Notes: a model not told the origin generated them from the sequence alone. A stretch of DNA of 37,034 nt from Bacteroidales bacterium (GCA_016937255.1 JAFGWG010000185.1:1-37034); one strand, 5' to 3'; shown: positions 7,892 to 16,323, counted from the stretch's first letter. Made by a program: numbers and translations.

Positions 7892-9448
7892 ATGAGAATT
7901 CTTATTTCTGCTTTGTTTTTATTGGTATTGATTCAATCCAATCACGGCCAGCTTTTAGGTCCTGAACCTTTTGATAGTGATTTTTTAGTACATGGATCTT
8001 CGGCTTCTACATCTGTTTGGTTTGCTCCGAGCTCTAATACGCCAATAGATTATACCGCATCTGGTGGATGTACTGGTGGACATGCTTCATATTCTGGAAA
8101 TTGGAATAGCTACTGGGGAAATTTTCTTCGTCTGCCTGAAGTAGATGCGAGTGGTTTGGATAGTTTAAAACTGAGTTTCGATGTGTCGCACTCCTATTTT
8201 GCTTCTCAAAGCAATGATTGGATTCGTTTTTATGTATGGGCAGATGGAGGATATCAAAAAATTGTATCTGCAGTTCGAATAAACGGAGTTGATGAATTAT
8301 ATGATTTTGGTGTAAATGGCAAAGGCTTCATTTTCGATACACCCAGAACATGTGCGGCGGTTGAAGTGGTTTTCGATTTGAGTACAATTAGCAATACCTC
8401 ATCCATTTTGGTTTATCTCGAAGCCAATTGCAATTACAATAATTCAAATATCTATTTTATCAGTTTCGATAATATATCACTTGCTTCAGCAGGAAGTTCA
8501 AGTTTTTCTGTATCATGCAGAGCCGACACTTCTTTTTGTCTTAACGATGCTGCGTGGCCTATTTCAGGTTCTACACCTGCGGGCGGTACATATTCAGGAG
8601 CGGGAGTAACATCTAATATATTTTTTCCTTCCATTGCTGGCATTGGATCACACAGTATCAAATATGTAAATGATGATGGAATGGGAAATTCTGATTCGTG
8701 CTATTTTAATATTACGGTCAATGATATTCCACATCCAAGCATTGTGGTTATGCCTAATGATACTCTATGCAATGGTGAAAGTCTAATATTGACCGCAACT
8801 GGTGCACAAACATACCAGTGGGATAATGGTGTAAATAATGGAGTGTCATTTACCCCTTCAACCCAAATTTATACAGTAACAGCCACTGCTTCAAACGGCT
8901 GTCAAAATGATACTTCTGTTAGTGTCTATGTAATTCCTGATCCTACAGTATCCTTAATTCTGCCGTGGGATACTCTTTGCGCAACAACAGATATACCTTA
9001 TCCGCAATATCCTCTAAGCGGTGGAAATCCTACCGGAGGTTATTATCTGGGCGGAGATGTAATTGATTCCATGTATATCGAAGCCAACGGAGTACCTGCA
9101 TATCGGAATTCTGTGGTGGAGTATTATTATGAAGACGCCTATGGGTGTAGTGGAATGGCTATTGATTCTGTGTATATGGACTTATGTTTGACTGATATTG
9201 CAGAGAATGATAATCAGAATCTTATTTTGTATCCGAATCCTGCTTTTGATAATTTGAATATTTTTTTCGACGGTGAAATACAATCGGTTGAGATATGGAG
9301 TAGCGACGGGAAAGTAATGTACTTTACAGAATTCAGTGATTGTGTGAATTTACATTCGGTAATTGTTTCAAAGTGGCCAGAAGGTATTTACTTGCTGCGG
9401 ATTATTGATTCAGAAAACAATCAAATTAATCGGAGCTTTCTTCGATAA
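7892..9448 (+). CDS. Secreted protein with Ig-like region and T9SS sorting domain
   Basis: This is a 518-residue protein. It has a signal peptide at residues 1-20 (MRILISALFLLVLIQSNHG) and an N-terminal beta-rich domain that could bind a ligand. About residues 200-430 hold Ig/PKD-like repeats typical of Bacteroidetes surface proteins (ADTSFCLNDAAWPISG, NGESLILTATGAQTYQWDNG, TASNGCQNDTSVSV). The last 75 residues are a type A T9SS sorting domain (LILYPNPAFDNLNIFF ... GIYLLRI). Cargo of this type is exported through the type IX system to the cell surface. No catalytic motif is visible, so the role could be adhesion or substrate binding (inference). The start at 7892 is fixed by the signal peptide and by the promoter just upstream. 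Confidence 0.85.
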   Translation: MRILISALFLLVLIQSNHGQLLGPEPFDSDFLVHGSSASTSVWFAPSSNTPIDYTASGGCTGGHASYSGNWNSYWGNFLRLPEVDASGLDSLKLSFDVSHSYFASQSNDWIRFYVWADGGYQKIVSAVRINGVDELYDFGVNGKGFIFDTPRTCAAVEVVFDLSTISNTSSILVYLEANCNYNNSNIYFISFDNISLASAGSSSFSVSCRADTSFCLNDAAWPISGSTPAGGTYSGAGVTSNIFFPSIAGIGSHSIKYVNDDGMGNSDSCYFNITVNDIPHPSIVVMPNDTLCNGESLILTATGAQTYQWDNGVNNGVSFTPSTQIYTVTATASNGCQNDTSVSVYVIPDPTVSLILPWDTLCATTDIPYPQYPLSGGNPTGGYYLGGDVIDSMYIEANGVPAYRNSVVEYYYEDAYGCSGMAIDSVYMDLCLTDIAENDNQNLILYPNPAFDNLNIFFDGEIQSVEIWSSDGKVMYFTEFSDCVNLHSVIVSKWPEGIYLLRIIDSENNQINRSFLR

Positions 9449-9458
9449 GAATTTTTAT

Positions 9459-9489
9459 TTTGATTCTATACCAATTGTTGGTATATTTG
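9459..9489 (+). promoter_or_regulatory. Promoter and operator of the parDE operon
   Basis: TTTG (9459-9462) and TATATTTG (9482-9489) are 19 bases apart. A perfect inverted repeat TATACCAA-TTG-TTGGTATA at 9467-9485 fills the spacer and enters the -7 box. This is the expected place for binding by the ribbon-helix-helix antitoxin ParD, giving autoregulation (inference). Confidence 0.82.
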
Positions 9490-9505
9490 TAATAAATTTT
9501 CAGAT

Positions 9506-9751
9506 ATGCCAAAAAACACGAGCATTTTATTAGGTGATTATTTTGAAGACTTCATTAAACAACTCGTTAAAACCGGCAAGTATTCAAGTGCAAGTGAAGT
9601 GATCAGAGCTGCATTAAGGGTTTTTGAATATGAGGAAACCAAAAAAACTGAGCTGATAAATGAATTGAAAAAGGGAGAAAGTTCAGGATTTATTGACGAT
9701 TTTGACCCTGCAGAATTCTTAAAAGATATGCACAAAAAGCATAAAGCTTAA
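9506..9751 (+). CDS. parD: ParD-like ribbon-helix-helix antitoxin
   Basis: This is an 81-residue type II antitoxin. The N-terminal half is a ribbon-helix-helix DNA-binding domain (NTSILLGDYFEDFIKQLV, then YSSASEVIRAALRVFE), the exact ParD/CC2985 pattern. The C-terminal half is the flexible toxin-binding tail. It is 2 bases upstream of parE and probably represses its own promoter through the palindrome at 9467-9485. No Shine-Dalgarno is seen. Confidence 0.92.
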   Translation: MPKNTSILLGDYFEDFIKQLVKTGKYSSASEVIRAALRVFEYEETKKTELINELKKGESSGFIDDFDPAEFLKDMHKKHKA

Positions 9752-9753
9752 TA

Positions 9754-10053
9754 ATGAAATACATAATAAGCAGGGAAGCTGGGCATGATCTTGAAAGAAT
9801 TTGGTTTTATACAGCCGAAAACTGGTCAGTTGATCAGGCTGATCATTATTTCGGTTTGATCATTGATAAAATTGAGTTTCTTTCTAAAAATTCGGATGCC
9901 GGTCAAGATTATTGCGAAATTCGAAAAGGATATTTTAGGTCAAAAGTAAAATCACAATTTATTTTCTACAAGAAGAATAGTAAGAAAAATGTGATTGAAA
10001 TCATTAGAATTCTACATCAGAAAATGGATATTGAAACGAGGATTAGTGAGTAA
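9754..10053 (+). CDS. parE: ParE-like RelE-superfamily toxin
   Basis: This 99-residue toxin has the RelE/ParE fold: a start of MKYIISREAGHDLERIW, the conserved DAGQDYCEIRKGYFR strand, and the C-terminal IIRILHQKMDIETRI that places the conserved HxxMD near the end. ParE toxins poison DNA gyrase, but some close relatives are RNases, so the target is inferred from family. It follows parD after a 2-base gap. All usual landmarks are present, so the toxin looks functional. Confidence 0.92.
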   Translation: MKYIISREAGHDLERIWFYTAENWSVDQADHYFGLIIDKIEFLSKNSDAGQDYCEIRKGYFRSKVKSQFIFYKKNSKKNVIEIIRILHQKMDIETRISE

Positions 10054-10219
10054 TTTGAGAAATGTTCAAAATCAGATTACTGATGCATTTAATAGAATGA
10101 GAAATAAAAAATCATTGGAATATTTTGGTCTTGAATTCAGTAAACTTAGTGAAGAACAACAAAAAGCAATTCAGACTCTTATTCCAATTGCAGTTTCCGA
10201 AGCGGAGCCAAGACATTAG
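10046..10219 (+). CDS. Short hypothetical ORF overlapping the end of parE
   Basis: This reading frame of about 57 codons begins with a GTG overlapping the parE stop by 8 bases and runs to a terminator hairpin. The predicted peptide is hydrophilic with a helical segment (SKLSEEQQKAIQTLIPIA). I do not recognise it. It may be a third gene of the toxin-antitoxin operon, a remnant of a longer gene, or non-coding. The track version starts at 9995, deep within parE, which is unlikely. Confidence 0.35.
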   Translation: MSNLRNVQNQITDAFNRMRNKKSLEYFGLEFSKLSEEQQKAIQTLIPIAVSEAEPRH

Positions 10220-10225
10220 ATTATA

Positions 10226-10255
10226 TAAAAAAAGCGGCCAAACAGCCGCTTTTTC
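10226..10255. terminator. Bidirectional terminator between parDE and hydA
   Basis: AAAAAGCGGC and GCCGCTTTTT form a stem with a CAAACA loop and A/T tracts on both sides. It can end plus-strand transcription from parDE and minus-strand transcription from the hydrogenase operon. Confidence 0.9.
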
Positions 10256-10271
10256 TTTGAAAATATGTCGT

Positions 10272-12053
10272 TTAATAACGCTCTCTTTTCTTATAGTGTG
10301 TGTGGAGCAGTTCGTGAGATTTATGTCCGAGAGGTTTACCAAGAAACTCCTCATAAATCTGTGTAATCTCAGGATTTTCGTGAGATTTACGAACTGGCAT
10401 GCCTTCGTCTTCAGCATAGATAGCTTCGGTACGCTTCTGACGAATCTCAAGGCTGGTAGGAATAGGTTGTCCACCACCACCAAGGCATCCACCAGGACAA
10501 GCCATAACTTCGATGAAGTGATAAGCAGCTTTTCCATCGCGTACGGCATCCATAAGGATTTTGGCGTTAGCAAGACCGTGGGCAATAGCCACTTTAAGTT
10601 CTGCACCTTCGAGGAATGACCAATCAGGAACACAACCTTCAATTTTGAGGCTTGCTTCTTTCACACCTTCCATACCACGAACAGGAGTAATGTTAAGATT
10701 TTCAAACGGAATTTCGCGTCCGGTTACAATCTCGTAAGCTGTACGAATAGCAGCTTCCATTACACCACCTGTAGCACCAAAGATAACAGCTGCTCCGGTA
10801 GAATCACCCATGAGGCTGTCACATTTCTGGTCTTCCAGTTTCATGAAATCGATACCTGCCTGCTTAATCATCATTGCGAGTTCGCGGGTAGTAAGAACTA
10901 CATCTACATCCTGATAACCGCTGTCGCGCATTTCTGGACGCTCACACTCGAATTTTTTAGCAGTACAAGGCATGATGGAAACACTATAAATGTTTTTGGG
11001 ATCAATACCTTTTTTCTGTGGATAATAAGTTTTGGCAAGAGAACCAAACATTTGCTGAGGTGACTTACAAGTAGAAAGATTGTTCAGCAATGTAGGATAC
11101 ATGTGCTCAATATATTTAATCCAGCCCGGTGAGCATGAAGTAAACATTGGAAGAGCAACATCTTCTTTTTTGTCAACCAAAGCAAGTTTGAGACGAGTAA
11201 GAAGCTCTGTACCTTCTTCCATAATGGTAAGGTCAGCAGTAAAGTCGGTATCGAGAACACTGTTGAAACCAAGATTTCTTAGTGCAGCTACCATTTTACC
11301 AGTTACACGTACACCGGGATCAAAGCCAAGCTCTTCACCGAGGGCGATACGCACTGCAGGAGCAGTTTGTACAACAACGTGTTTTTCAGGGTCATTAATA
11401 GCATCCCATACTTGATCAATATATGTTCTTTCTGACAATGCAGCGGTGGGGCAGCGGTTGATACACTGACCACAGTTGGTACATACCACTTCGTGCATAG
11501 GTTTGTCAAGGAAAGTACCAATGTGCTGGTGGTCGCCTTTAGCAATAACTGCAAGTGCATTTACATTTTGCAGTTCGCTACAAGTACGTACGCAGCGCTG
11601 ACAACGGATACATTTTGAATCATCTTTTGCGATAGCAGGAGAGCTGATATCAGCAATCTTACATTCTTCTTTAACGAGATCCAAAAATACGTGATCACCA
11701 ATGCGGTATTCTGAAGCAAGCTCCTGAAGTTCGCATTTTCCGTTTTTAATACACTTGGTACAGTCAGCATTATGCTCAGAAAGTAATAATTCTACAACAT
11801 GTTTACGTGCTGATCGCACTTTTTCGCTATTGGTCATTACTTCCATACCGTCAGCAACAGGAGTTGCACAGGCAGCAGCAAGTAAACGGGCACCTTTTAC
11901 TTCAACAACGCACACACGGCAGTTACCTGCAATGCTCAGATCAGGATGATAACATAAAGTTGGGATTCTGAAATTGAGCTTGCGCGCAGCATCCAATATG
12001 GTAGTCCCTTCTTCAACAGCAACGGGGATATTATTTATCTTAAGATTAACCAT
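10272..12053 (-). CDS. hydA: [FeFe]-hydrogenase catalytic subunit HydA
   Basis: This 593-residue enzyme carries the H-cluster and makes or oxidises H2. Domains in order are: an N-terminal plant-type [2Fe-2S] domain (CYHPDLSIAGNCRVC, about residues 34-48); a His-ligated [4Fe-4S] motif (HNADCTKCIKNGKC, about 93-107); two [4Fe-4S] ferredoxin motifs (CIRCQRCVRTC and CTNCGQCINRCP); then the H-cluster domain with L1 TSCSPGW, L2 MPCTAKKFE and L3 MACPGGCLGGGGQP, followed by the small-subunit tail. All cluster cysteines are present. It lacks the extra C-terminal [2Fe-2S] domain found in the longer bifurcating HydA proteins. It is the last gene of a hydC-hydB-hydA operon, 21 bases after hydB. The maturases HydEFG are not in the window. 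Confidence 0.95.
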   Translation of the reverse strand: MVNLKINNIPVAVEEGTTILDAARKLNFRIPTLCYHPDLSIAGNCRVCVVEVKGARLLAAACATPVADGMEVMTNSEKVRSARKHVVELLLSEHNADCTKCIKNGKCELQELASEYRIGDHVFLDLVKEECKIADISSPAIAKDDSKCIRCQRCVRTCSELQNVNALAVIAKGDHQHIGTFLDKPMHEVVCTNCGQCINRCPTAALSERTYIDQVWDAINDPEKHVVVQTAPAVRIALGEELGFDPGVRVTGKMVAALRNLGFNSVLDTDFTADLTIMEEGTELLTRLKLALVDKKEDVALPMFTSCSPGWIKYIEHMYPTLLNNLSTCKSPQQMFGSLAKTYYPQKKGIDPKNIYSVSIMPCTAKKFECERPEMRDSGYQDVDVVLTTRELAMMIKQAGIDFMKLEDQKCDSLMGDSTGAAVIFGATGGVMEAAIRTAYEIVTGREIPFENLNITPVRGMEGVKEASLKIEGCVPDWSFLEGAELKVAIAHGLANAKILMDAVRDGKAAYHFIEVMACPGGCLGGGGQPIPTSLEIRQKRTEAIYAEDEGMPVRKSHENPEITQIYEEFLGKPLGHKSHELLHTHYKKRERY

Positions 12054-12074
12054 GGTTTTGCTCTTTTGATTTGA

Positions 12075-13229
12075 TTAATAAATGATTTCTTCTTTGAAGT
12101 TATCTGCAATCGAGATGAAAGGATTAGCAACTGATTGTCCGAGACCACATTTTGCAGCAATCTTCATACTTTCTGCAAGTTTTTTAAGGTCTTCGAGATA
12201 AGCAGGACTTTTTTCACCTTTTTTAATGGCTTCTATACCTTTAAGAAGTTGTTGGCAACCTACACGACATGGTGTACACTGTCCACATGATTCTTCAACG
12301 AAGAATTCGAGATAATTTTTCAGTACGTTGTACATTGAACGACTGCTATTAAAAATCATCATAGATCCACCGGTAGGAATACCTTCAAACCCGATAATAG
12401 TTTTATCGAAGTTTTTTCTAGGAACACAGTGACCAGAAGCACCACCAACCTGAACAGCTTTGGTATCTCCATCACCCCATTCTTCAACAAACTCATTCAG
12501 TTTCATCCCAAGTTCAAGCTCAAAAATACCTGCATTAGGTGTGTCGCCTGAAACGGAAAATACTTTAGATCCACTTGAATCAGCTGTTCCGAGTGCTTTG
12601 AAATCATTTGAGCCCATGCGAATAATCATAGTAGTGTAAACCAAAGTTTCCACATTATTGATTACAGTAGGCTTTCCGTTATAACCAGCTACAGTGGGGA
12701 AAGGTGGCTTGTTGCGTGGCTCACCACGTTTGCCTTCCATAGATTCCATGAGTGAAGTTTCTTCACCACATACATAAGCACCACTTCCAGATTTAACTTT
12801 AATGATAAACTTATGACCTCTTTGCTGCATTTGATTGTTAAAAATGTCAATTTTAGGCTGAAGATCTTTCAGTAAATAATTGTACTCACCACGAAGGTAG
12901 ATATAACCTTCTTCAGCGCCAACAGCGTATGAACATAATGCCATACCTACAAAAACTTTTTCAGGAACTTTAGTCAGAATCTCACGATCCTTGAATGTTC
13001 CAGGCTCGCCTTCGTCGGCATTACAAATAATATATTTTTTGTCGCTTTGTTCGCTAGCAGCAAATTTCCATTTTAAGCCAGTTGGGAAACCTGCGCCACC
13101 ACGACCTTTTAAACCACTATTGATGATCTCGTTGATGACTTCATCCTTAGACATGGCAAGACCTTTGTCAAGCACATCTATGATAGCGCATCCTGCATCG
13201 AATATGATATCAACTTTTTTTGTACTCAT
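12075..13229 (-). CDS. hydB: NuoF-like flavin subunit of NAD(H)-linked hydrogenase (HydB), short form
   Basis: This protein binds FMN and NAD(H) and passes electrons between NADH and HydA. The NADH/FMN signature GRGGAGFPTGLKW appears near residue 45, then CNADEGEPGTFKDRE and SGAYVCGEETSL. The [4Fe-4S] motif SCGQCTPCRVGC with its fourth Cys in AKCGLGQS is near the C-terminus. At 384 residues it is much shorter than the bifurcating HydB (over 600 in Thermotoga, from memory). It has neither the N-terminal thioredoxin-like [2Fe-2S] domain nor the C-terminal ferredoxin domain, and ends right after the NuoF core. It lies 23 bases after hydC and 21 before hydA. The missing domains make simple NADH-dependent hydrogen production more likely than electron bifurcation (inference). 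Confidence 0.93.
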   Translation of the reverse strand: MSTKKVDIIFDAGCAIIDVLDKGLAMSKDEVINEIINSGLKGRGGAGFPTGLKWKFAASEQSDKKYIICNADEGEPGTFKDREILTKVPEKVFVGMALCSYAVGAEEGYIYLRGEYNYLLKDLQPKIDIFNNQMQQRGHKFIIKVKSGSGAYVCGEETSLMESMEGKRGEPRNKPPFPTVAGYNGKPTVINNVETLVYTTMIIRMGSNDFKALGTADSSGSKVFSVSGDTPNAGIFELELGMKLNEFVEEWGDGDTKAVQVGGASGHCVPRKNFDKTIIGFEGIPTGGSMMIFNSSRSMYNVLKNYLEFFVEESCGQCTPCRVGCQQLLKGIEAIKKGEKSPAYLEDLKKLAESMKIAAKCGLGQSVANPFISIADNFKEEIIY

Positions 13230-13252
13230 TTCAATTCCTTTTTAGTTCCTGA

Positions 13253-13726
13253 TTAATTATTTGTGGAAACAACATACTTCTCAAGAGCTTCCAGTGCTGT
13301 TTGAGGGGTTAGTTTAGTATATACATCATCATTGATGAGCATAACCGGCCCTTCATGACACCAACCCATGCAATTGGCTTTCAGCAAAGAAAAATTGCCG
13401 TCGTGTGTTGTCTCTCCAACCTTAATTTTCAATGCAGCCTCGATTGCATTAATGATTTCATCTTTACCAGCCATATCACATGAAATGGTTTGGCAAACAC
13501 GAATCACATTACGACCTCTGGGCACTGTATCTAAAAAGGTGTAGAAACTTGCCGTTCCGTAAACATCAGCTGCAGAAATATCCATAAATTCTGCAACTTT
13601 TTTCATGGCTTCCTCGCTAAGAAAACGTTCTTTAGCAACAATGCCTTGAAGCACGGGCATTAGACTATTACGACACTTGCCGTGCTTCTCAACCAATTCT
13701 TTAATTAAGATTTCTGTATTGGACAT
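13253..13726 (-). CDS. hydC: NuoE-like [2Fe-2S] subunit of the hydrogenase (HydC)
   Basis: This 157-residue thioredoxin-fold subunit carries one [2Fe-2S] cluster, held by CQTISC and NCMGWC (C-x4-C and C-x3-C). The fold signature DVYGTASFYTFLDTVPRGRNVIRVC is the 24-kDa subunit pattern. The start is placed at the ATG at 13726 because a strong Shine-Dalgarno-like GGAGGA precedes it by 4 bases; such a site is unusual in this window. The track start at 13753 would add nine residues. It is the first gene of hydC-hydB-hydA and links the flavin subunit to the cluster chain. Confidence 0.93.
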   Translation of the reverse strand: MSNTEILIKELVEKHGKCRNSLMPVLQGIVAKERFLSEEAMKKVAEFMDISAADVYGTASFYTFLDTVPRGRNVIRVCQTISCDMAGKDEIINAIEAALKIKVGETTHDGNFSLLKANCMGWCHEGPVMLINDDVYTKLTPQTALEALEKYVVSTNN

Positions 13727-13767
13727 ATGATCCTCCATTAGTTTGTTATTCAATTAACAATTGACGC

Positions 13768-13775
13768 CAAAAATA
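13768..13775 (-). promoter_or_regulatory. Candidate -7 box (TATTTTTG) of the hydrogenase operon
   Basis: TATTTTTG on the minus strand lies 41 bases before the hydC ATG; a TTGACC about 21 bases further upstream could serve as the -33 element. The ribosome-binding site GGAGGA is at 13736-13731. Confidence 0.5.
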
Positions 13776-13905
13776 GTAAACCTTAATAAGATAAGGTCAA
13801 CTAAATCAAGATTTTTCTGCTTTTTATATTAATTTATAGATAGTCTAAATTAGAAGTGTATTAATCAAATTTATATACATCAATACTACTGCGGAATAAC
13901 AGGCT

Positions 13906-14490
13906 CTATTTTATTGTCATATTCTCCGAAGAAAATCGAGAGATTTTACGAATGATTGGAGTTAAAAAATGTTTACGAATAATATATTTTAGTCGATCAG
14001 ATTTACGAATTAAACTTGCAAAAAATGGCGAGATTATATAGTAAAACCCAATAAAAATACGACCTCCAAAGGATTTATTTAGAATATTATCTCTGTAATG
14101 CCTTAAAATAAGAACTTCGTGAGCGTTATAATCTCCATAACAAGCGGTGGCAATAAAACAACCTTCTTTCGGCTTAGGAAAACCGTTTTCAACAGCGAGA
14201 CTATCAACATAGTTTTTTGACGATTTAAGGTCCCAGTTTCGTTCCTTTTTGCAAAAACGAATGGCTTCAATTCGTCCTTTTTCAGAAAATATTTTCAGAA
14301 TCTGGTTGTCAAAAGCGCTGTGCGCATTGTGTTCATCAGATCCAGGTGCATATTTTTGTTTAGCTTCATCGGGCTTGTATTGATGCCCACAATTCAAACA
14401 AACAAATGTGAGGCTAAATTGTCCTTCTGACTTCTTTTTCAATATTTTAAGAATATCAGAACCGCATTTAGGGCAGGCAAAACTAATCAT
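13906..14490 (-). CDS. Zinc-ribbon protein with CFI-box C-terminal domain
   Basis: This is a 194-residue protein. Residues 4-35 form a zinc ribbon (CPKCGSD ... CLNCGHQ). A middle helical part follows. About residue 110 begins the CFI-box (GCFIATACYGDYNAHEVLILR) with a hydrophobic, basic tail (FGGRIFIGFYYIISPFFASLIRKSD). That tail motif is shared by many unrelated bacterial proteins and is often called a CFI-box-CTERM; its function is unknown. It lies 6 bases after coaE and is the last gene of the DUF1573-yajC-ybbR-coaE operon. What it does is unknown; a link to membrane protein handling through yajC is only contextual. Confidence 0.75.
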   Translation of the reverse strand: MISFACPKCGSDILKILKKKSEGQFSLTFVCLNCGHQYKPDEAKQKYAPGSDEHNAHSAFDNQILKIFSEKGRIEAIRFCKKERNWDLKSSKNYVDSLAVENGFPKPKEGCFIATACYGDYNAHEVLILRHYRDNILNKSFGGRIFIGFYYIISPFFASLIRKSDRLKYIIRKHFLTPIIRKISRFSSENMTIK

Positions 14491-14496
14491 GTCGTT

Positions 14497-15081
14497 TTAT
14501 TTAGGTAAATATCCAATTTCCTTCAAAATATTTTCAACCTTCACAATAAGAAAATCTTCTTCGTTATTTTGTATTACAAAATCGCTTCGTTTTTCTTTAA
14601 TTCGCTCTGAACCTTGCATTTTTTCGCGTTCTTTTATGAGTTCTACACTCATATTTCTGCTTTTTTGAAGCCTGTCATGCCGTATTTCTTGTTTTGCAGA
14701 AACGTGTATTTTATAAGTAAAAAGGTCTTGTAAACCAATTTCAAAAAACATGGCTGCTTCAATAAGAATATTATTTTTAGATTCTTGAATTAAGTGTTTG
14801 GTATAATTGGTTAGGGCAGGGTATAATACAGAATTCAAGCGATGATAAAGCGATTCATTGTTAAAATAAATTTCGGCCATGGCTTTATAGGCAATTTTGC
14901 CCTTACTATCTCTAATTGGAATGCCCAATATCTGCTCTACATTTTTTTGTATTTCTGGAATTTCATATAAGTTTTTAGCCAAAATATCAGCATCAAAAAT
15001 TTCAAATCCGAACGACTCAAATATTTTTGCAACACTTGATTTTCCGCTTCCTATATGTCCGGTTAAACCTATGCTGATCAT
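14497..15081 (-). CDS. coaE: Dephospho-CoA kinase
   Basis: This enzyme phosphorylates dephospho-CoA at the ribose 3'-OH, the last step of coenzyme A synthesis. It is 194 residues long, normal for the family. The P-loop GHIGSGKSS is at residues 8-16, the DADILAKNLYE segment at about 31-41 is the substrate motif, and the lid region near residue 135 holds ARG/LYS-type residues (RHDRLQKSR). The start codon overlaps the ybbR stop by 4 bases (ATGA), as in an operon. Confidence 0.95.
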   Translation of the reverse strand: MISIGLTGHIGSGKSSVAKIFESFGFEIFDADILAKNLYEIPEIQKNVEQILGIPIRDSKGKIAYKAMAEIYFNNESLYHRLNSVLYPALTNYTKHLIQESKNNILIEAAMFFEIGLQDLFTYKIHVSAKQEIRHDRLQKSRNMSVELIKEREKMQGSERIKEKRSDFVIQNNEEDFLIVKVENILKEIGYLPK

Positions 15082-15983
15082 GGCAATAGTGGAATTCTAG
15101 TAGGATTGAAACGAATTAGTCTGCATTGAGTATTAAGCTGTGGAGTAATGATTATTTCATTATTCTTGACTTTATGTCTGAATTTAACTTTCACTTTATT
15201 TGTGTATTCAGGCACCCATGCCTCCATTTCAATGTTTTCTACGTACACCTTTCCATCAATTTCTGCCTGAAAATGATCTGTCCAGCTTAAACGCTTCACT
15301 TTTATAACGGGTATTTGAATATCAACACTTGTTTTAGAATACATCCATGCATCAGCATCATTAATTTCGATAGGGACAGAGATATTTACACTATCTCTTA
15401 GTTTTTCTTCGAAAAGATGAATTGCTAATATACTATCGATATTGCTAATTTTTTTGGAAGGTCCTTCAATGAGTATTGAGTCGGGCAAAATAATTACTTT
15501 ACCCAAAACCATATATCCGTCGGCACACTGGTAATCGAGTTTTGCATATACCGGTAACTTTTTCTTAGGATAAGAAGTTAGAGAATAGGATATGCGTGAA
15601 TAATCGAACTCTGAAATGCTAATATTACTTGGTAATTCTCTTTGAATACTTTCAAGAATGACAGGCTTAGGAATATAAAAAATGTGTTTATCCTCCGCAT
15701 CTTGCCTATTTAGTTGGCTGAAGTCAATGTTAATTGTTTTTTTATCTTTTAAATGATAGCGGATTAATGCAAAACCACTGCCGCTAATATTTATCTGAAA
15801 ACCACTATCTGAAAAATGTAACGAATCATAATATGCAGGTATATTAGTAATATGGACATCAATATCAACTTTTACATTGAATTCACCTGCCAAATGATTA
15901 ATAAACCAAAGAAAAGCAGAAAGCAACAGTGTTATTATAAAAACCCTGAGTTTTCTGCTGGATTTGATTTTTTTTGCGATCAT
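15078..15983 (-). CDS. YbbR/CdaR-like membrane-anchored protein
   Basis: This 301-residue protein has one N-terminal membrane anchor at about residues 14-30 (VFIITLLLSAFLWFINHLA) and a long extracytoplasmic region of beta-strand repeats. Patterns such as VYAKLDYQCADGYMVLGKVIILPDSILIEGP match YbbR repeats. CdaR, the Gram-positive homologue, controls the diadenylate cyclase CdaA; here a cdaA gene is 5 kb away in a different operon, so a functional link is possible but not shown. It is sandwiched between yajC and coaE with 4-base overlaps on both sides. Confidence 0.78.
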   Translation of the reverse strand: MIAKKIKSSRKLRVFIITLLLSAFLWFINHLAGEFNVKVDIDVHITNIPAYYDSLHFSDSGFQINISGSGFALIRYHLKDKKTINIDFSQLNRQDAEDKHIFYIPKPVILESIQRELPSNISISEFDYSRISYSLTSYPKKKLPVYAKLDYQCADGYMVLGKVIILPDSILIEGPSKKISNIDSILAIHLFEEKLRDSVNISVPIEINDADAWMYSKTSVDIQIPVIKVKRLSWTDHFQAEIDGKVYVENIEMEAWVPEYTNKVKVKFRHKVKNNEIIITPQLNTQCRLIRFNPTRIPLLP

Positions 15984-16312
15984 TTACCTCTTGCTACTTT
16001 CTCTGGATCGTATTCTGACCCAATGGCGCTTTTTTCCATTTTAAGTTTGCCTTGACCCTCGGTTTCGATCACAACAGTGTTGTCGTTCACTTCAATAATC
16101 TTCCCGTGAACACCACCTATGGTAATAATGCGATCACCTTTTTTAAGGTTTGTGCGGAAATTACGTGCTTCGCGAGATTTTTTTGATTGTGGACGGATGA
16201 AGAACAGCCAGAATACTACAACCAGTGCCAGAAGCATAAGCATAGATGACCAATTGCCCCCTTCAGAGCCCTCGCCCTGAGGCATCATGAGAAGAATGTA
16301 AGCTAAATTCAT
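15980..16312 (-). CDS. yajC: Preprotein translocase subunit YajC
   Basis: This 110-residue Sec accessory membrane protein has one N-terminal membrane helix (WSSMLMLLALVVVFWLFFIRPQSKKSRE) followed by the cytoplasmic RNFRTNLKKGDRIITIGGVHGKI domain. That run, including FFIRPQ and GDRIITIGG, is the YajC signature. It works with SecDF, which is not in the window. It is 11 bases downstream of the DUF1573 lipoprotein gene and overlaps ybbR by 4 bases. Confidence 0.95.
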   Translation of the reverse strand: MNLAYILLMMPQGEGSEGGNWSSMLMLLALVVVFWLFFIRPQSKKSREARNFRTNLKKGDRIITIGGVHGKIIEVNDNTVVIETEGQGKLKMEKSAIGSEYDPEKVARGK

Positions 16313-16323
16313 ATTGTTTTTTT

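Noticed and set aside
10125-10619. 164-codon plus-strand frame over the hydA end
   Set aside because: It lies opposite HydA, has no motif and crosses the terminator; a shadow frame.
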